DNA from: Acinetobacter nectaris CIP 110549
Lineage (GTDB): Bacteria; Pseudomonadota; Gammaproteobacteria; Pseudomonadales; Moraxellaceae
DNA length: 64,000 nt
Reading direction: 5' to 3'
Assembly: GCF_000488215.1 (NCBI RefSeq)
Contig: NZ_KI530712.1
Coordinates: 231,636-295,635 of the forward strand
Position numbers and translations under genes: made by a program. Within the stretch, counting starts at the first letter, position 1, and each line of letters begins with the position of its first letter. Below the pieces are notes generated by a model. The model worked only from the letters and a program-made list of their open reading frames with translations. It was not told where the DNA came from and did no database searches. Positions 1-9,456 of this stretch are shown here, piece after piece.

Positions 1-357
1 GAGTAAATCTCGGATATGAACTTGTAAACTATTTATCCTCTCTTGGCGCAACTTGGAAACAAACTCAGCTTTTTGTCTAGATATTAATCTTTCCTGTTGA
101 TCTTGTTGCGCTTTAAATGTGCGCTCTTGCTGATTTTGTTGTTCAATGAAATTTTGGATTTGTTGACTTTCTTGAGCATTAATTAATTCTGATTGTCTGG
201 CATTTTGATATTTATTATTGATTACTAAAGTTGTAATCAGGGTGGTTATTGTTACACCAGATGCAATAATAGGAAGCCAGTCTTTTATGGACCAACCAGT
301 TTCTATATTCTTAGATATATCTAAGGCTGGCGGTAAAAATTGAATAATAAAGTCCAC
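1..357 (-). CDS. Partial single-TM, coiled-coil protein (3' end off window)
   Basis: An open frame of 119 codons runs from a GTG at 357 to the left edge of the window without a stop. A Shine-Dalgarno-like AAGGA lies just upstream of the GTG. The product starts with a short hydrophobic segment (MDFIIQFLPP), then one clear membrane span at about residues 27-48 (LPIIASGVTITTLITTLVIN), then a long Gln/Glu-rich stretch (repeated QQ, EQQNQQE, QQDQQER) typical of a coiled coil. I do not recognise a family. It lies downstream of the integrase and a multi-TM gene on the same strand, so it is probably cargo of the same integrated element. No function is claimed; a membrane-anchored coiled-coil scaffold is the most that can be inferred. 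Confidence 0.6.
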   Translation of the reverse strand, partial: MDFIIQFLPPALDISKNIETGWSIKDWLPIIASGVTITTLITTLVINNKYQNARQSELINAQESQQIQNFIEQQNQQERTFKAQQDQQERLISRQKAEFVSKLRQERINSLQVHIRDLL

Positions 358-475
358 TCATATTCCTTTTATTTGTTTAGTTGATTTTTCACTTTTAAGA
401 TTAATTAATTTTAAGAAGCATTACTGCTTTTAATCCAACATATCTGCAATGTCATCGACGTCAGGATTATAGTAA

Positions 476-1354
476 CTATTTACTAGAACCTAAAAATTTA
501 ATATTTTTTGCTTCTTGAAGCTGAACATTTCTATTCAGATCGGTAATTAGACAAGATCCCTTAAAGCAAATTTCAGTAGAAAATAATACATTGTTTTTTG
601 AGTTTGATAACTCAATACGTGGATAAGTGTTATGAGTATTTTCCTTTTTGCTGTAGTAGCTTAGTACGGAATTTTGAAATTGAGTTTCAGCATTTTGTTT
701 TCCTTTATCAAAGAGGCCTTGGGCAAAACTAAATAATAAAAAGAATCCAAATATTAAAAGAATTAAACTTAAATAATGAGCTAAAAAAACTAAATCAAAG
801 TTTGAACTATTTGGACACTCATTCTTAATTCTTTTTAGTTCTATAGGGGATAACTTAGCATTTTTTAGCCCTAGATATGTTTCTACCTTGAGTCTTCTAT
901 TCTCATATAAGAAGCATTTGTAAACTCTGCGTATACAGCGAGGTGTTATATCTTTAAATAATTTTTTAGTTTTAGGTTTGTAAAAAAATTTAACTAGAAC
1001 GATAAATGGAGATAACAAACAGAAAAGGATAAAAGATATTGGTTTAAATCTAAAGAAAATGATTATAAAATTTAGAAAAACTGCAGCTAATTTGTTGTAT
1101 ACATACTTAAAGCGGTTTTTTAGTGAATGCTGGAAAAAAGAGTATATTACAATAAGACCAATAAAATACATATATTCTTTGAAGCCGTAAGTAATGCCAT
1201 ATAGAATTACGGTAGGTAATGGTATATCGAAAGTATCTATATTGTAATGAAAGTAATTAGCCATACCTGATAGGTAAAAATAACCACACCAATATAAAAA
1301 TAGTGTAAAAATGGAAGTAAAAAAAGCCCAATTAAATTCTATATTAATCTTCAT
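476..1354 (-). CDS. Hypothetical multi-spanning membrane protein
   Basis: This 292-residue protein is not recognised. It has hydrophobic segments at about residues 8-30, 43-70, 90-122 and 190-212, consistent with four or more membrane spans. A basic, Lys/Arg-rich loop lies between the third and fourth spans, and a polar C-terminal domain of about 75 residues holds a CFKGSC pair of cysteines that could form a disulfide if it lies outside the cytoplasm. Its start overlaps the end of the integrase gene by 11 bp, so translation is probably coupled. Very low G+C and Phe/Ile/Lys-rich composition suit horizontally acquired cargo. A role in element maintenance or phage defence is possible but unsupported by motifs. 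Confidence 0.65.
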   Translation of the reverse strand: MKINIEFNWAFFTSIFTLFLYWCGYFYLSGMANYFHYNIDTFDIPLPTVILYGITYGFKEYMYFIGLIVIYSFFQHSLKNRFKYVYNKLAAVFLNFIIIFFRFKPISFILFCLLSPFIVLVKFFYKPKTKKLFKDITPRCIRRVYKCFLYENRRLKVETYLGLKNAKLSPIELKRIKNECPNSSNFDLVFLAHYLSLILLIFGFFLLFSFAQGLFDKGKQNAETQFQNSVLSYYSKKENTHNTYPRIELSNSKNNVLFSTEICFKGSCLITDLNRNVQLQEAKNIKFLGSSK

Positions 1355-2579
1355 ACTGTCTCTTGCTAAGGATTAATCCTTCAATCTCATTCATAGCTTC
1401 ACGCAACTTCTTATCACTCACTTGTACATATCCAGCAGTCACATCACGTTCATCTTCTTCACGATGATTGAGTAACTTCTTAATGGTATATTTTCCATAG
1501 TCTAAGCTTTCAGCGATAGATCCGAACGTTCTACGCAGATCATGGAAAGTGAACTCAATACCACAAGACTTATTTATTTTTGCACGTACCTTAGAGATAT
1601 TTGTAATGTGACCAGAGACGGATTTAGCAGAAGGGAACACCCACTTACTATCTACAATATGTCTTTTTCTTTTCCGCATTAACTCCCAAAGAAAATCTCC
1701 CATAGGCAAAGTATGTGGATCTCCATTTTTAGGATCAACAGAAGTAATAAAACCATATTTTAAGTCTACATCTGCCCAAGCTATAGACTCACACTCATTT
1801 CTACGAAAGCCTGTCAAAATCAATGTAAGTAGAAAGTCTTTATTCGTTTCTAAGACTTGACCACGATCTTTGTATGCTAAAACTGCGTTAACCCAATCAG
1901 GTAGCTTATCTTCATTAATGTAAGTTTTACGTCTTTTAATCTTATTCCATGCACGTTTAGCATTTAGAGTATTTACTGGATTGATTAAGGGCAGAATGGG
2001 TTCTTCTTTATCATCAAGGTAATGTTCAACAGAAAAGTTATAAATAGCTCTAAAGACGCGCATAGCCATATTAGCCTGAGCCTTAGAGTTTGTAGATAAC
2101 TCTTGGTGACGTTGTTGAATCATGGTTCTAGTAATAGAGGCAAGCTTTAAATCTTTCCAATCAGCAAGATATTTACTTAAGACTATTTCATAATCAGAAA
2201 GCGTGCGATCTTTTAAAGCTCTCTCATTTATATAAGCTTCAAAAGCAATTTGTAGGGTAGGCTGCTGTCTAATTAAATTATCTTGATTTTCTATATCAGC
2301 TCTTTGTTGTCTTTTTTGCTCGTTGGGATTAATACCTTTAGACATTTGCACTAAAACTTCTTGTGCAAGTACACGAGCTTGAGCAAGAGTAATTTGGCCA
2401 TGTATACCCAGAGTAGACCGAGTAGACTTTCCATTTACCTTTTTTTCTACAATATAAGTTTTATAGGATGTATTTACTCGAAGAGCAAAACCGATAAGTT
2501 CACTATCTCTATAAATGGCTGGTTCTAATGCGAGACTATCAATAAAAGACTTGGTTAACTTTACTCTTGATGTGCTCAT
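1344..2579 (-). CDS. Tyrosine recombinase / integrase, P4 type with DUF4102 arm-binding domain
   Basis: Site-specific recombinase that would insert and excise the element on the left of the window. The N-terminus (about residues 1-85, beginning MSTSRVKLTK) matches the arm-binding DUF4102 domain of P4-like integrases, followed by a SAM-like core-binding domain and a C-terminal catalytic domain. Catalytic residues are visible in order: Arg in TGFRRNECESI, the HDLRR box (His and second Arg), His in LLNHREED, and the Tyr nucleophile in AGYVQVS. Length, about 411 residues, is normal. I chose the ATG at 2579 because the upstream 15 codons do not belong to the domain. Two 10-bp direct repeats lie just upstream. 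The gene points away from the adjacent tRNA. Confidence 0.9.
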   Translation of the reverse strand: MSTSRVKLTKSFIDSLALEPAIYRDSELIGFALRVNTSYKTYIVEKKVNGKSTRSTLGIHGQITLAQARVLAQEVLVQMSKGINPNEQKRQQRADIENQDNLIRQQPTLQIAFEAYINERALKDRTLSDYEIVLSKYLADWKDLKLASITRTMIQQRHQELSTNSKAQANMAMRVFRAIYNFSVEHYLDDKEEPILPLINPVNTLNAKRAWNKIKRRKTYINEDKLPDWVNAVLAYKDRGQVLETNKDFLLTLILTGFRRNECESIAWADVDLKYGFITSVDPKNGDPHTLPMGDFLWELMRKRKRHIVDSKWVFPSAKSVSGHITNISKVRAKINKSCGIEFTFHDLRRTFGSIAESLDYGKYTIKKLLNHREEDERDVTAGYVQVSDKKLREAMNEIEGLILSKRQYED

Positions 2580-2600
2580 GTTGTAGAATTCCCATGTTTT

Positions 2601-2630
2601 GCAATATATTACAACATATAGCAATATATT
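2601..2630. repeat. Two direct repeats GCAATATATT upstream of the integrase
   Basis: GCAATATATT occurs exactly at 2601-2610 and again at 2621-2630, a 20-bp period (two helical turns), 22-51 bp upstream of the chosen integrase start. Spaced direct repeats next to an int gene are typical of arm-type integrase or excisionase binding sites, or of an autoregulatory operator. The role is inferred from position only. Confidence 0.5.
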
Positions 2631-2666
2631 TTATAGTCTACTATGCGTCTACTTGATAAAAAAAGC

Positions 2667-2695
2667 TTGCAAAGCGTATTAAGTTTGGATAGTAT
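2667..2695 (+). promoter_or_regulatory. Sigma-70 promoter of the tRNA gene
   Basis: TTGCAA at 2667-2672 and TAGTAT at 2690-2695 are separated by 17 bp and lie about 48 bp upstream of the tRNA. This is a good -35/-10 pair. It shows that the tRNA transcription unit is intact on its 5' side, so the integrated element to the left must end before about 2665. Confidence 0.5.
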
Positions 2696-2742
2696 ACCTT
2701 TCATAGCGAAATCTTGTAAATACAAGTAGTTGAAACGCTTAA

Positions 2743-2819
<77 letters not shown>

Positions 2820-2826
2820 TTTATTA

Positions 2827-2859
2827 AACCTCGTAACTATTTGAGTTGTGAGGTTTTTT
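2827..2859 (+). terminator. Rho-independent terminator of the tRNA
   Basis: AACCTC at 2827-2832 pairs with GAGGTT at 2850-2855, and the inner bases extend the stem to about 12 bp, including two G-U pairs, with a 5-nt loop. A run of six T residues follows at 2854-2859. It sits 8 bp after the tRNA CCA. Confidence 0.75.
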
Positions 2860-3238
2860 AGTCTCTAAATCTCCAGTTTTTATGCTTTTTTCACGGACCG
2901 TAAAGTGGTCCATCTTACAAAAGATCCGTTGGTCTATTCTATGTAAGCAAATCCATCTAATTCTCAGTAGTTTCAAGCTTTCAAAAATCCCCTTGTAATT
3001 TCTGCTTTATACAACTTTTAGAGCTCATTTAAATCGTGAAGACTCACAACTAAAAACTCGGATCGACTGTGACGAAGTTGAAATCTTTAGAAAAATGGAA
3101 ATGTAGGTTTTTTCCCTAGTTTTAGTGGAGAAAATGTCTTTTAAGGTGTAGTTTTACCAAAGAATTGTATTTATGATTGCCCTTGAAAGTGATTCTAACT
3201 TTAGACAAGGGCTATGTATTATTGAAATTGCTGTTTGT
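2860..3238. other. Intergenic stretch between the tRNA terminator and the hsdR 3' end
   Basis: No convincing gene is seen on either strand. It contains a short dyad around 2894-2911 (GGACC ... GGTCC) and at 2924-2934 an exact 11-base copy (ATCCGTTGGTC) of the tRNA anticodon arm at 2781-2791. It is probably the junction between the core chromosome and the restriction island. Confidence 0.4.
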
Positions 3239-6109
3239 TTATAATCCTTTGTAAAACTTTTCAATAAACGATTTTGTTTTAATGACTAAATTGGTTAATA
3301 CAGATAGCCGTTCTTTGAGATTTGGTGATTTAGTTGGTAATTTTAAGATGTCATTGCGTTCAGGCATTCTTTTTGTATACTCGTACTGTTCTAGTACTTT
3401 CTCAAACTCATCAGCTTTTAGGTTTTCTTCTTTACAAATGTGTTGATAGGCTTGCTCTTTTTCTATATCCCAGAAAGACTTAAAAGCATCTTCGACCTTT
3501 TGCCCTGTAATGAGTTTAGGGATGTTCTGATCGATAAACTTTTTAATCAATTCTTGTTTGTCATGTAGACTCACTTCACCTTCAATGAGGTCATTGACCT
3601 GAGCTTGGTATTGCTATCTTTTTTCTACACTCGGATTATCAATTGCAAGTTGTAGTAAGCTGATGATGTATCCCACGTTAATGCGGTCACTGTGTAGTAG
3701 TTCCAGTTGAAAATCAACTTCATCTAAAATGGATACTTTTTCTTTACTTGGTGTTTTACGGACTTGATGACACAAATCTTTGTACTTTGATGCAAAATCA
3801 GCAAAGCTTTGTTTGTCTAAGGTTGTATTGTCTTGATTGTATTCGACAAAGGTTTCTAATTGAGCATTGGTACGCATGACTTCACGAAAGGCTTTAATAA
3901 ATTCCAGTTGATCGTCTTCTGTCAGTAAATCATCAACGTCTTGGCAGTTGGGTGTTAGGTCATATAGTTTTTGAACTGAAGTCTCATAGTTTTGCTGAAT
4001 CTCTGCAAATTCAGGGACTAAAACCACTTGAGGTGTTTCTTTGTTAGAGAAGATTTTAAGGGCTTCGTCTGTGGCTTGTTTTAGGTTTCTGAAACAAATG
4101 ATATTGCCAAAGGGTTTATTGCTGTTAAACACGCGGTTAGTACGTGAAAAAGCCTGTATGAGTCCATGATGCTTTAAGTTTTTGTCTACGTACAACGTAT
4201 TAAGCCGTTTTGAGTCAAAGCCTGTGAGGAACATGTTCACTACCAGTAATATGTCAACTTCACAGTTTTTTACACGTTTAGCAATGTCTCTATAGTAATC
4301 GTAGAACTGATCACCTGAGTTGTAATTGGTTTTAAACTGTTGGTTATATTGGGCAATGTAATGATCGAGTTTATCTCGTTTAGATGGATTGACTGTACTT
4401 GGAATGTCAGTATTTTCTTCATCCAGTAAACCATTTGCATCATCGTTGACTGCTTCGTTGGCTGAGTATGAGAAAATGGTGGCAATGGTAAGTGGTTTAA
4501 ACAAACGCCCATGTTCAGCATCTTGCTGTTGCTTTTGACTTTGTAAGCGTTCAAAGATGTCGTAGTATTTTATGAGGGTGTCTACTGAACTGACACAGAA
4601 CATAGCTGTAAATTCACGTTTTTTGGTTTTTGTATCGTGGTTATCCAAAATGTACTGTGCAATTTGTTCTAAGCGTTTTGGGTCTTCCAATAACTCTTGT
4701 GTATCTATGCCTTCAACCTGATCTATGGATTGATGTGATGAATGAGTTTTCAAACTGTACTGTCCACGGTAGTCAATTTGAAAGGGGAGTACGTTTTTAT
4801 CTCGAATGGCATCTACAATGACGTATTGGTGTAATAGTTCATCAAATAGATGACTTGTGGTGAATTTCAATCCTGCTATTGTTTTTGCATTGTCATCTAA
4901 AATAGGCGTACCTGTAAAACCAAACATTTGGGCTTTTTGGAAGAAATTTTTAATTTTTAGGTGAGTTTCACCAAATTAGCTACGGTGGCATTCATCAAAA
5001 ATGAATACGACTTTTTTATCGCGTAGGTGTTCAATATCTTGGCTGTATTTTTCTTTTCCAATGGCATTGTTGAGCTTTTGAATGGTAGTCACAATCAGCT
5101 TGTCATGCGGTAGGTTTATTTGTTCGATGAGTTTCTTTGTATTGGTGGTACTGTCTACACTGTCTTTTTTAAACGCATTAAATTCTTTCGCTGTTTGTGT
5201 ATCTAAGTCATTGCGGTCTACCACAAACAGTACTTTTTCAACATCAGGCATGTTCATAATAATTTGACTGGCTTTAAATGAGGTCAGTGTTTTACCTGAT
5301 CCTGTCGTATGCCAAATGTAGCCGTTTTTGTTACTGTGTTTTACTTGCTGCGTAATTTGTTGTACAGCATAAACTTGATAAGGGCGTAGTGCCATTAACA
5401 CTTGGGAATCTTTAAGCAAGACCATGTATTCATTAAGCATCTTTGTTAAAAAGTCAGGTGTTAAGAAACTGCTTGTAAATGCTGAAATGTCATTAATCTG
5501 TTTATTCTTGCTGTCTGTCCAAGGAAAGGCAAAGGCATCATTGGTTGTACCATGTGCAAAGTAACGTGTATTTACGCCATTGCTCATAATGAAAAGTTGT
5601 ACAAAGTTAAATAGCCCATAGCCTGTATGGTACGTTTCTCGTTTGTAACGTTGTATCTGGTTAAAGGCTTCAGCCATTTCAGTACCACGTTTTTTGAGTT
5701 CAATTTGAACCAATGGTAAACCATTAATGAGAAGCGTAACATCAAAACGGTAGGTTCGTTTATTGTAATACTTAGGGTCAATGGTCACTTGATTGGTGAC
5801 TTGAAATCTATTTTTATGGGGCTCTTTAAACAGTAGGTCGATATGGAGACTTGTGCCATCATCTAGTTTAATTGGGAGTTTATTTCTGAGTTTGGTTGCA
5901 CGCTCGAAAACGTTGCCTTGACTAATTTGGTGAAAGACTTGTTTCCACTCTGTATCAGACAAAGTTGGAATACCATTAGCTCGTTCTAACTGTAGTTTTA
6001 GATTGCTCATCAGTTGGGCTTCATTATGAATGCTGACACGTTCGTAATGAAGTTGATTGAGTTGTTCTAATAGTTGATTTTCGAGTTGGTACTCGCTTTG
6101 TGTAGTCAT
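3239..6109 (-). pseudogene. hsdR: hsdR, type I restriction endonuclease R subunit, broken by two in-frame stops
   Basis: R subunits translocate DNA and cut it. The reading frame from the ATG at 6109 to 3239 is continuous (956 codons, normal family length) except for TAA at 4976-4978 (codon 378) and TAG at 3614-3616 (codon 832). There is no frameshift. Visible parts: an N-terminal nuclease domain with FDVTLLINGLPLVQIELK (the D...ExK site), Walker A HTTGSGKT near residue 266, motif II FDECHRS directly before the first stop, then GFTGTP and a helicase motif FSRTNRVF after it. At the first stop the family normally has Gln (CHRSQFGETH), so a CAA-to-TAA change is likely. The first fragment keeps the nuclease site but only part of the motor. 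It follows the HNH gene by 13 bp. Confidence 0.9.
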
Positions 6110-6122
6110 GTTTCTCTCTAAA

Positions 6123-6953
6123 TTATTTATTATTTGAAGATTGATAAAGCATTTTAAGCTTTTCAATCGTCATTTGAGTACCATTAATGGTTTTATGAAG
6201 CATTGCATGGCAGTTAGGGCAGACAGGAATTAAGTCATGAATTGGATCAACTTCATATTCATCAGATATTTTATGTAAAGGCGTAATATGGTGAACATGT
6301 ATAAAGCCTTGAGCAAATGCACCATAGGTTTTTGCAAATTCCATCTCACAAATTTGGCAAGATAAACCATAATGTTGAATACACTTAGATCGTGCTTCAG
6401 GGTTTCGCTCGTAACGATTAACCTGAACTATCTGTTTTGCACCTTCAGGAAATTTCTTATCATTAAGATTTGCTTCATCAGGATAATCAAAATCAATCAT
6501 TTCATCATTAAATTGAGATGTAATATAATTTAATAGTACAGAGATTTCATGGTCTTGTGACTTACCTCTGTCTGTTCTTAGACCTTGCAAAGTGTCGCTA
6601 TTTTTAATGTAATTTTGTTCTATAAGTGACTGACGAGTTAATGTCTTATTATCTACTTTTTTCAATTTTTTGAACACTGAAAAATTGCCACCATACTTTT
6701 TAAGCTCTGTAAGATTGTTCCAAAACAAAAGTTGGGCGTTTGGATATCGGTTATTTTGTGTATGTTCAATGACTTTGAATTGATAAACAATCTTTGATAT
6801 TGGTGCTGTAATATAGACATATACAATATCTCCAACTTGGAAGCCTTTATCTGTATTGGTAACGTCATTTTTCCAATATATTTCAGAGAGTTCATCGTAT
6901 GCTTTTTCAAGATTGAATGTTTGATAGTTGCAGGTAATTAACCAATTTGCCAT
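6123..6953 (-). CDS. EVE/PUA-like domain fused to an HNH endonuclease
   Basis: A 276-residue nuclease. Residues 1 to about 110 (MANWLITCNYQTFNLEKAYD, then GFQVGDIVYVYIT) resemble an EVE/PUA-like fold, a module used by restriction factors to read modified bases. The C-terminus has an HNH-type betabeta-alpha-metal nuclease with zinc-like CQIC, the core HVHHITPL, and VCPNCHAMLH. Such architecture suggests modification-dependent (type IV-like) cutting, which is inference from the domains. It lies between the GIY-YIG gene and hsdR, all on one strand with gaps of about 13-21 bp, so it is probably co-transcribed with the type I genes. All catalytic motifs appear intact although hsdR and hsdM beside it are broken. 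Confidence 0.82.
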   Translation of the reverse strand: MANWLITCNYQTFNLEKAYDELSEIYWKNDVTNTDKGFQVGDIVYVYITAPISKIVYQFKVIEHTQNNRYPNAQLLFWNNLTELKKYGGNFSVFKKLKKVDNKTLTRQSLIEQNYIKNSDTLQGLRTDRGKSQDHEISVLLNYITSQFNDEMIDFDYPDEANLNDKKFPEGAKQIVQVNRYERNPEARSKCIQHYGLSCQICEMEFAKTYGAFAQGFIHVHHITPLHKISDEYEVDPIHDLIPVCPNCHAMLHKTINGTQMTIEKLKMLYQSSNNK

Positions 6954-6974
6954 TATTTTCTCTATATTTGCAGA

Positions 6975-8258
6975 TTAAAAGTCAGCAAGGTTTTTTACAA
7001 TGCTTGTAATGTACTCAAGGTCATTATTACTTGTTGCCGTGTAAAAGGGATGTTTTTGTGCTGTATTGTACTCTAAAAGCCCCGATTCATCTTTTAAGAT
7101 ACCTTCTCGTTGTTGAAGGTTAATATGAATTTTTGATGGGAATACATAGATAACAGCTACATTGAAATCATTCTTTTTAAAAGCAATGTATTTCTTTTTA
7201 ATGACTTTTTCTAAACCAACATCTAAATTTAGAAAAGCATCTTTAAACTGATGGTACAGGTTTTGTATTTGTGAAGTTTTGGTTTCAAGATGAAGAATTT
7301 CTTCATACTCTCCATTCACCTGATCTTCGTTCCACTCACCAAAAGTTAAGTCTGTACCGACTTGTTTCCATTCCTTACGCCCATTACTTGCACGCCCAGT
7401 GATCACCGCACCTGCTGCTGATGGACTTTTAAACAAATAGTCTTTGGTAAAAGTAAATGTTAATGGGTCGATGGTTCCATTATCTAACAAGTTTGGTCTG
7501 AGGTTAACCATGTAACTATGTTCTGGCTGACTCACATCTTGCCTAACTTGTGAGCCTTTGAGTACATAAAATTCACCATCGATGACTTTAGCTTTCGCTT
7601 CAATTCCTTTTACACTGAGGTAAAATTCAGCAGGTTGTTCTATTAAGCCTTCCATTGCAGAAGAATACATATTTTCAGATACCTGAGGTGTAGGTGGGAT
7701 AATAGTTGATGTTTTAAGTTCACTTGGTCGTTTTTGTTCTTTTAAAAACTCATAACCTAAAACAGGCAAAATGACTTGTATTTGCTCTAAAAAATACTCC
7801 ATATCTGCAATATCTGACTCAGGTAGTCTATTGTAGATGTGTGCTGTACCATTTTTGAGCTGAGATTGACCATTTGAAAGGGCAATGTCTATTAAACGAC
7901 TTTCTAAGTATTTGATATGGGCTTTAGTAATGTTTTGATCTTTGCCTGTGACCACACACACTTTATTCCAAAAGTCTTTACCACCACTTTCTTCTGTTCG
8001 GTTGTGCTGTGCTAAACGCTGAGCAATATTGTCAGACTCACCAATATAGACCAGTGGATAGGTAGAATTACTTTCATCAGAGCCGACTAGAAAGTAAATA
8101 CCTGTACTTTGCTGACATTCTTCTCGTTGTATCAGATCTTTTAATTTACTGCGTGGCGCAGAAAGAATATGACCTGTCCAATTTATAATTTCTGCGGTAA
8201 GAATGCCGTTTGGTGTACCATCGACCAAGAACAGTTTAACGCTTTTACCATGTGCCAT
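6975..8258 (-). CDS. GIY-YIG nuclease-domain protein with DUF4357 and DUF5655-like C-terminus
   Basis: A 427-residue protein with three parts. Residues about 50-150 form a GIY-YIG nuclease: GIY at 53-55, YIG at 71-73, an Arg in IAQRLAQHN and the catalytic Glu in KYLESRL near 119. The middle, about 205-315 (MYSSAMEGLIEQPAEFYLS ... SPSAAGAVITGRASNGRKEW), matches DUF4357, a domain found with restriction systems. The C-terminal 100 residues (VIKKKYIAFKKN, then VFPSKIHINLQ) resemble DUF5655. It is embedded between hsdS and the EVE-HNH gene in one transcription unit. An accessory nuclease of the type I locus is the best reading; its target is unknown. The N-terminal 50 residues are not assigned. 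Confidence 0.85.
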   Translation of the reverse strand: MAHGKSVKLFLVDGTPNGILTAEIINWTGHILSAPRSKLKDLIQREECQQSTGIYFLVGSDESNSTYPLVYIGESDNIAQRLAQHNRTEESGGKDFWNKVCVVTGKDQNITKAHIKYLESRLIDIALSNGQSQLKNGTAHIYNRLPESDIADMEYFLEQIQVILPVLGYEFLKEQKRPSELKTSTIIPPTPQVSENMYSSAMEGLIEQPAEFYLSVKGIEAKAKVIDGEFYVLKGSQVRQDVSQPEHSYMVNLRPNLLDNGTIDPLTFTFTKDYLFKSPSAAGAVITGRASNGRKEWKQVGTDLTFGEWNEDQVNGEYEEILHLETKTSQIQNLYHQFKDAFLNLDVGLEKVIKKKYIAFKKNDFNVAVIYVFPSKIHINLQQREGILKDESGLLEYNTAQKHPFYTATSNNDLEYITSIVKNLADF

Positions 8259-8268
8259 TTTCTAAATC

Positions 8269-9456
8269 CTAGACAAACATTTGTTGTAGCAAGCCTTTTT
8301 TCCATTGTTTGGCTTGTTCGAGTTGTTGAGTGGTGAGGTCTATTTTTTGGTCGATGGCTGATAAAAAGTTAGCGATTTTGGTTTGTTCGGGGAGGGTTGG
8401 AATCGGAATGTCTATATTTTTTATGATTTGAGCTGATAAGTTACCTTGTCCACCTTGTAAATAAGTTGAAATAATATCATCCTTAGCTGAAATAAAAAAA
8501 TTATATAAAAAAGTATTATTCTGTTCACTTCTAATACAAAGTACAGCTTGATTTATAGCCCCATGTATTTGACTAATAGCGACTTGACCACTTGTAGCAC
8601 CATATAAGGCATATAACAAATCACCTTGATTAACCATCTTAGCACTAGAGTTATTTAAACCTTTTTCATTTATAAATTGATTAGTAAAACTTAAAGATAT
8701 TTCACCTGATTTTATAAATGGAATATCCCCATTGTAATAGTCTTTATTTGAACTAGTAGGTGTTCCACCTGAAAAAGTCATAGCGAATGTACCTAACTTT
8801 TTCTCCTCCCACTCCTCAAACTCACTCCCATCATCTGCTTTAAAGCGAATTTGTTGGCTAAAGAGCTTTTGCATCATGCTTTTTTTGTATTGGCTAAGCA
8901 GTGCTTGCTTTTGGCTAAGTTGACTAATCTTTTCATCGATTGCGGTGAAGAATGTAGCGATTTTGGTTTGTTCTTTAAGCTTAGGTAAATCAATTTTAAG
9001 TTCATTAAAATTTGCCTGTCCCAATGTTTTATTACGACCAGCACCACCTGGAGAAGCTAGCTCTAAATAGTTTTTACCTTTGTCAGTAATGAATAAATAT
9101 TTCAAAAATAGTACAGAGGATAAATTATTTTTAGGTAAATACATTGGAAAACGATGTGAAGCAACCATTCCTTCTTCTGCTTTTGATGTGACAGCAACGG
9201 CTCTTTCCCATGCAAATACAATATTAACAATTAAGGAATTTGGTTCAATCCAAAATACTTTTTTAGTTCCTAATTGATAGCCTTCGATAGGCTCTTTATA
9301 AAAAATTCCTTTACCATGTGAGCGAATTCCTATCTGGGTATACAATTCATTTTGAATAACACTAACTGGATTAGATTTTCTTTGTAAAAAGCTATCTAAC
9401 CTCTTATTATTCCAATCCCCACCAAACTCCTTAAACCTTAACTTAGGCGCACTCAT
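8269..9456 (-). CDS. hsdS: Type I restriction-modification specificity subunit HsdS
   Basis: HsdS recognises the DNA target for the HsdM/HsdR complex. The 395-residue protein shows the usual two-half design: a first target-recognition domain (about 1-150), a conserved helical spacer (LKEQTKIATFFTAIDEKI near 160-185), a second target-recognition domain (about 215-345, with TFSGGTPTSSNKDYYNGDIP at its start), and a second conserved helix (LPEQTKIANFLSAIDQKI near 350-375). The repeat of EQTKIA-F-AIDxKI is diagnostic. Its start overlaps the end of hsdM by 4 bp, the normal coupled order. It is full length and open, so specificity could still be expressed even though the partner genes are broken. 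Confidence 0.92.
   Translation of the reverse strand: MSAPKLRFKEFGGDWNNKRLDSFLQRKSNPVSVIQNELYTQIGIRSHGKGIFYKEPIEGYQLGTKKVFWIEPNSLIVNIVFAWERAVAVTSKAEEGMVASHRFPMYLPKNNLSSVLFLKYLFITDKGKNYLELASPGGAGRNKTLGQANFNELKIDLPKLKEQTKIATFFTAIDEKISQLSQKQALLSQYKKSMMQKLFSQQIRFKADDGSEFEEWEEKKLGTFAMTFSGGTPTSSNKDYYNGDIPFIKSGEISLSFTNQFINEKGLNNSSAKMVNQGDLLYALYGATSGQVAISQIHGAINQAVLCIRSEQNNTFLYNFFISAKDDIISTYLQGGQGNLSAQIIKNIDIPIPTLPEQTKIANFLSAIDQKIDLTTQQLEQAKQWKKGLLQQMFV

Noticed and set aside
2580..2624. N-terminal extension of the integrase to 2624
   Set aside because: The extra residues do not match the DUF4102 start, and part of the extension would overlap the direct repeats upstream.
4270..4821. Small ORFs on either strand overlapping hsdR (for example 4270-4554 and 4630-4821)
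   Set aside because: They are shadows of the hsdR frame with no family features.
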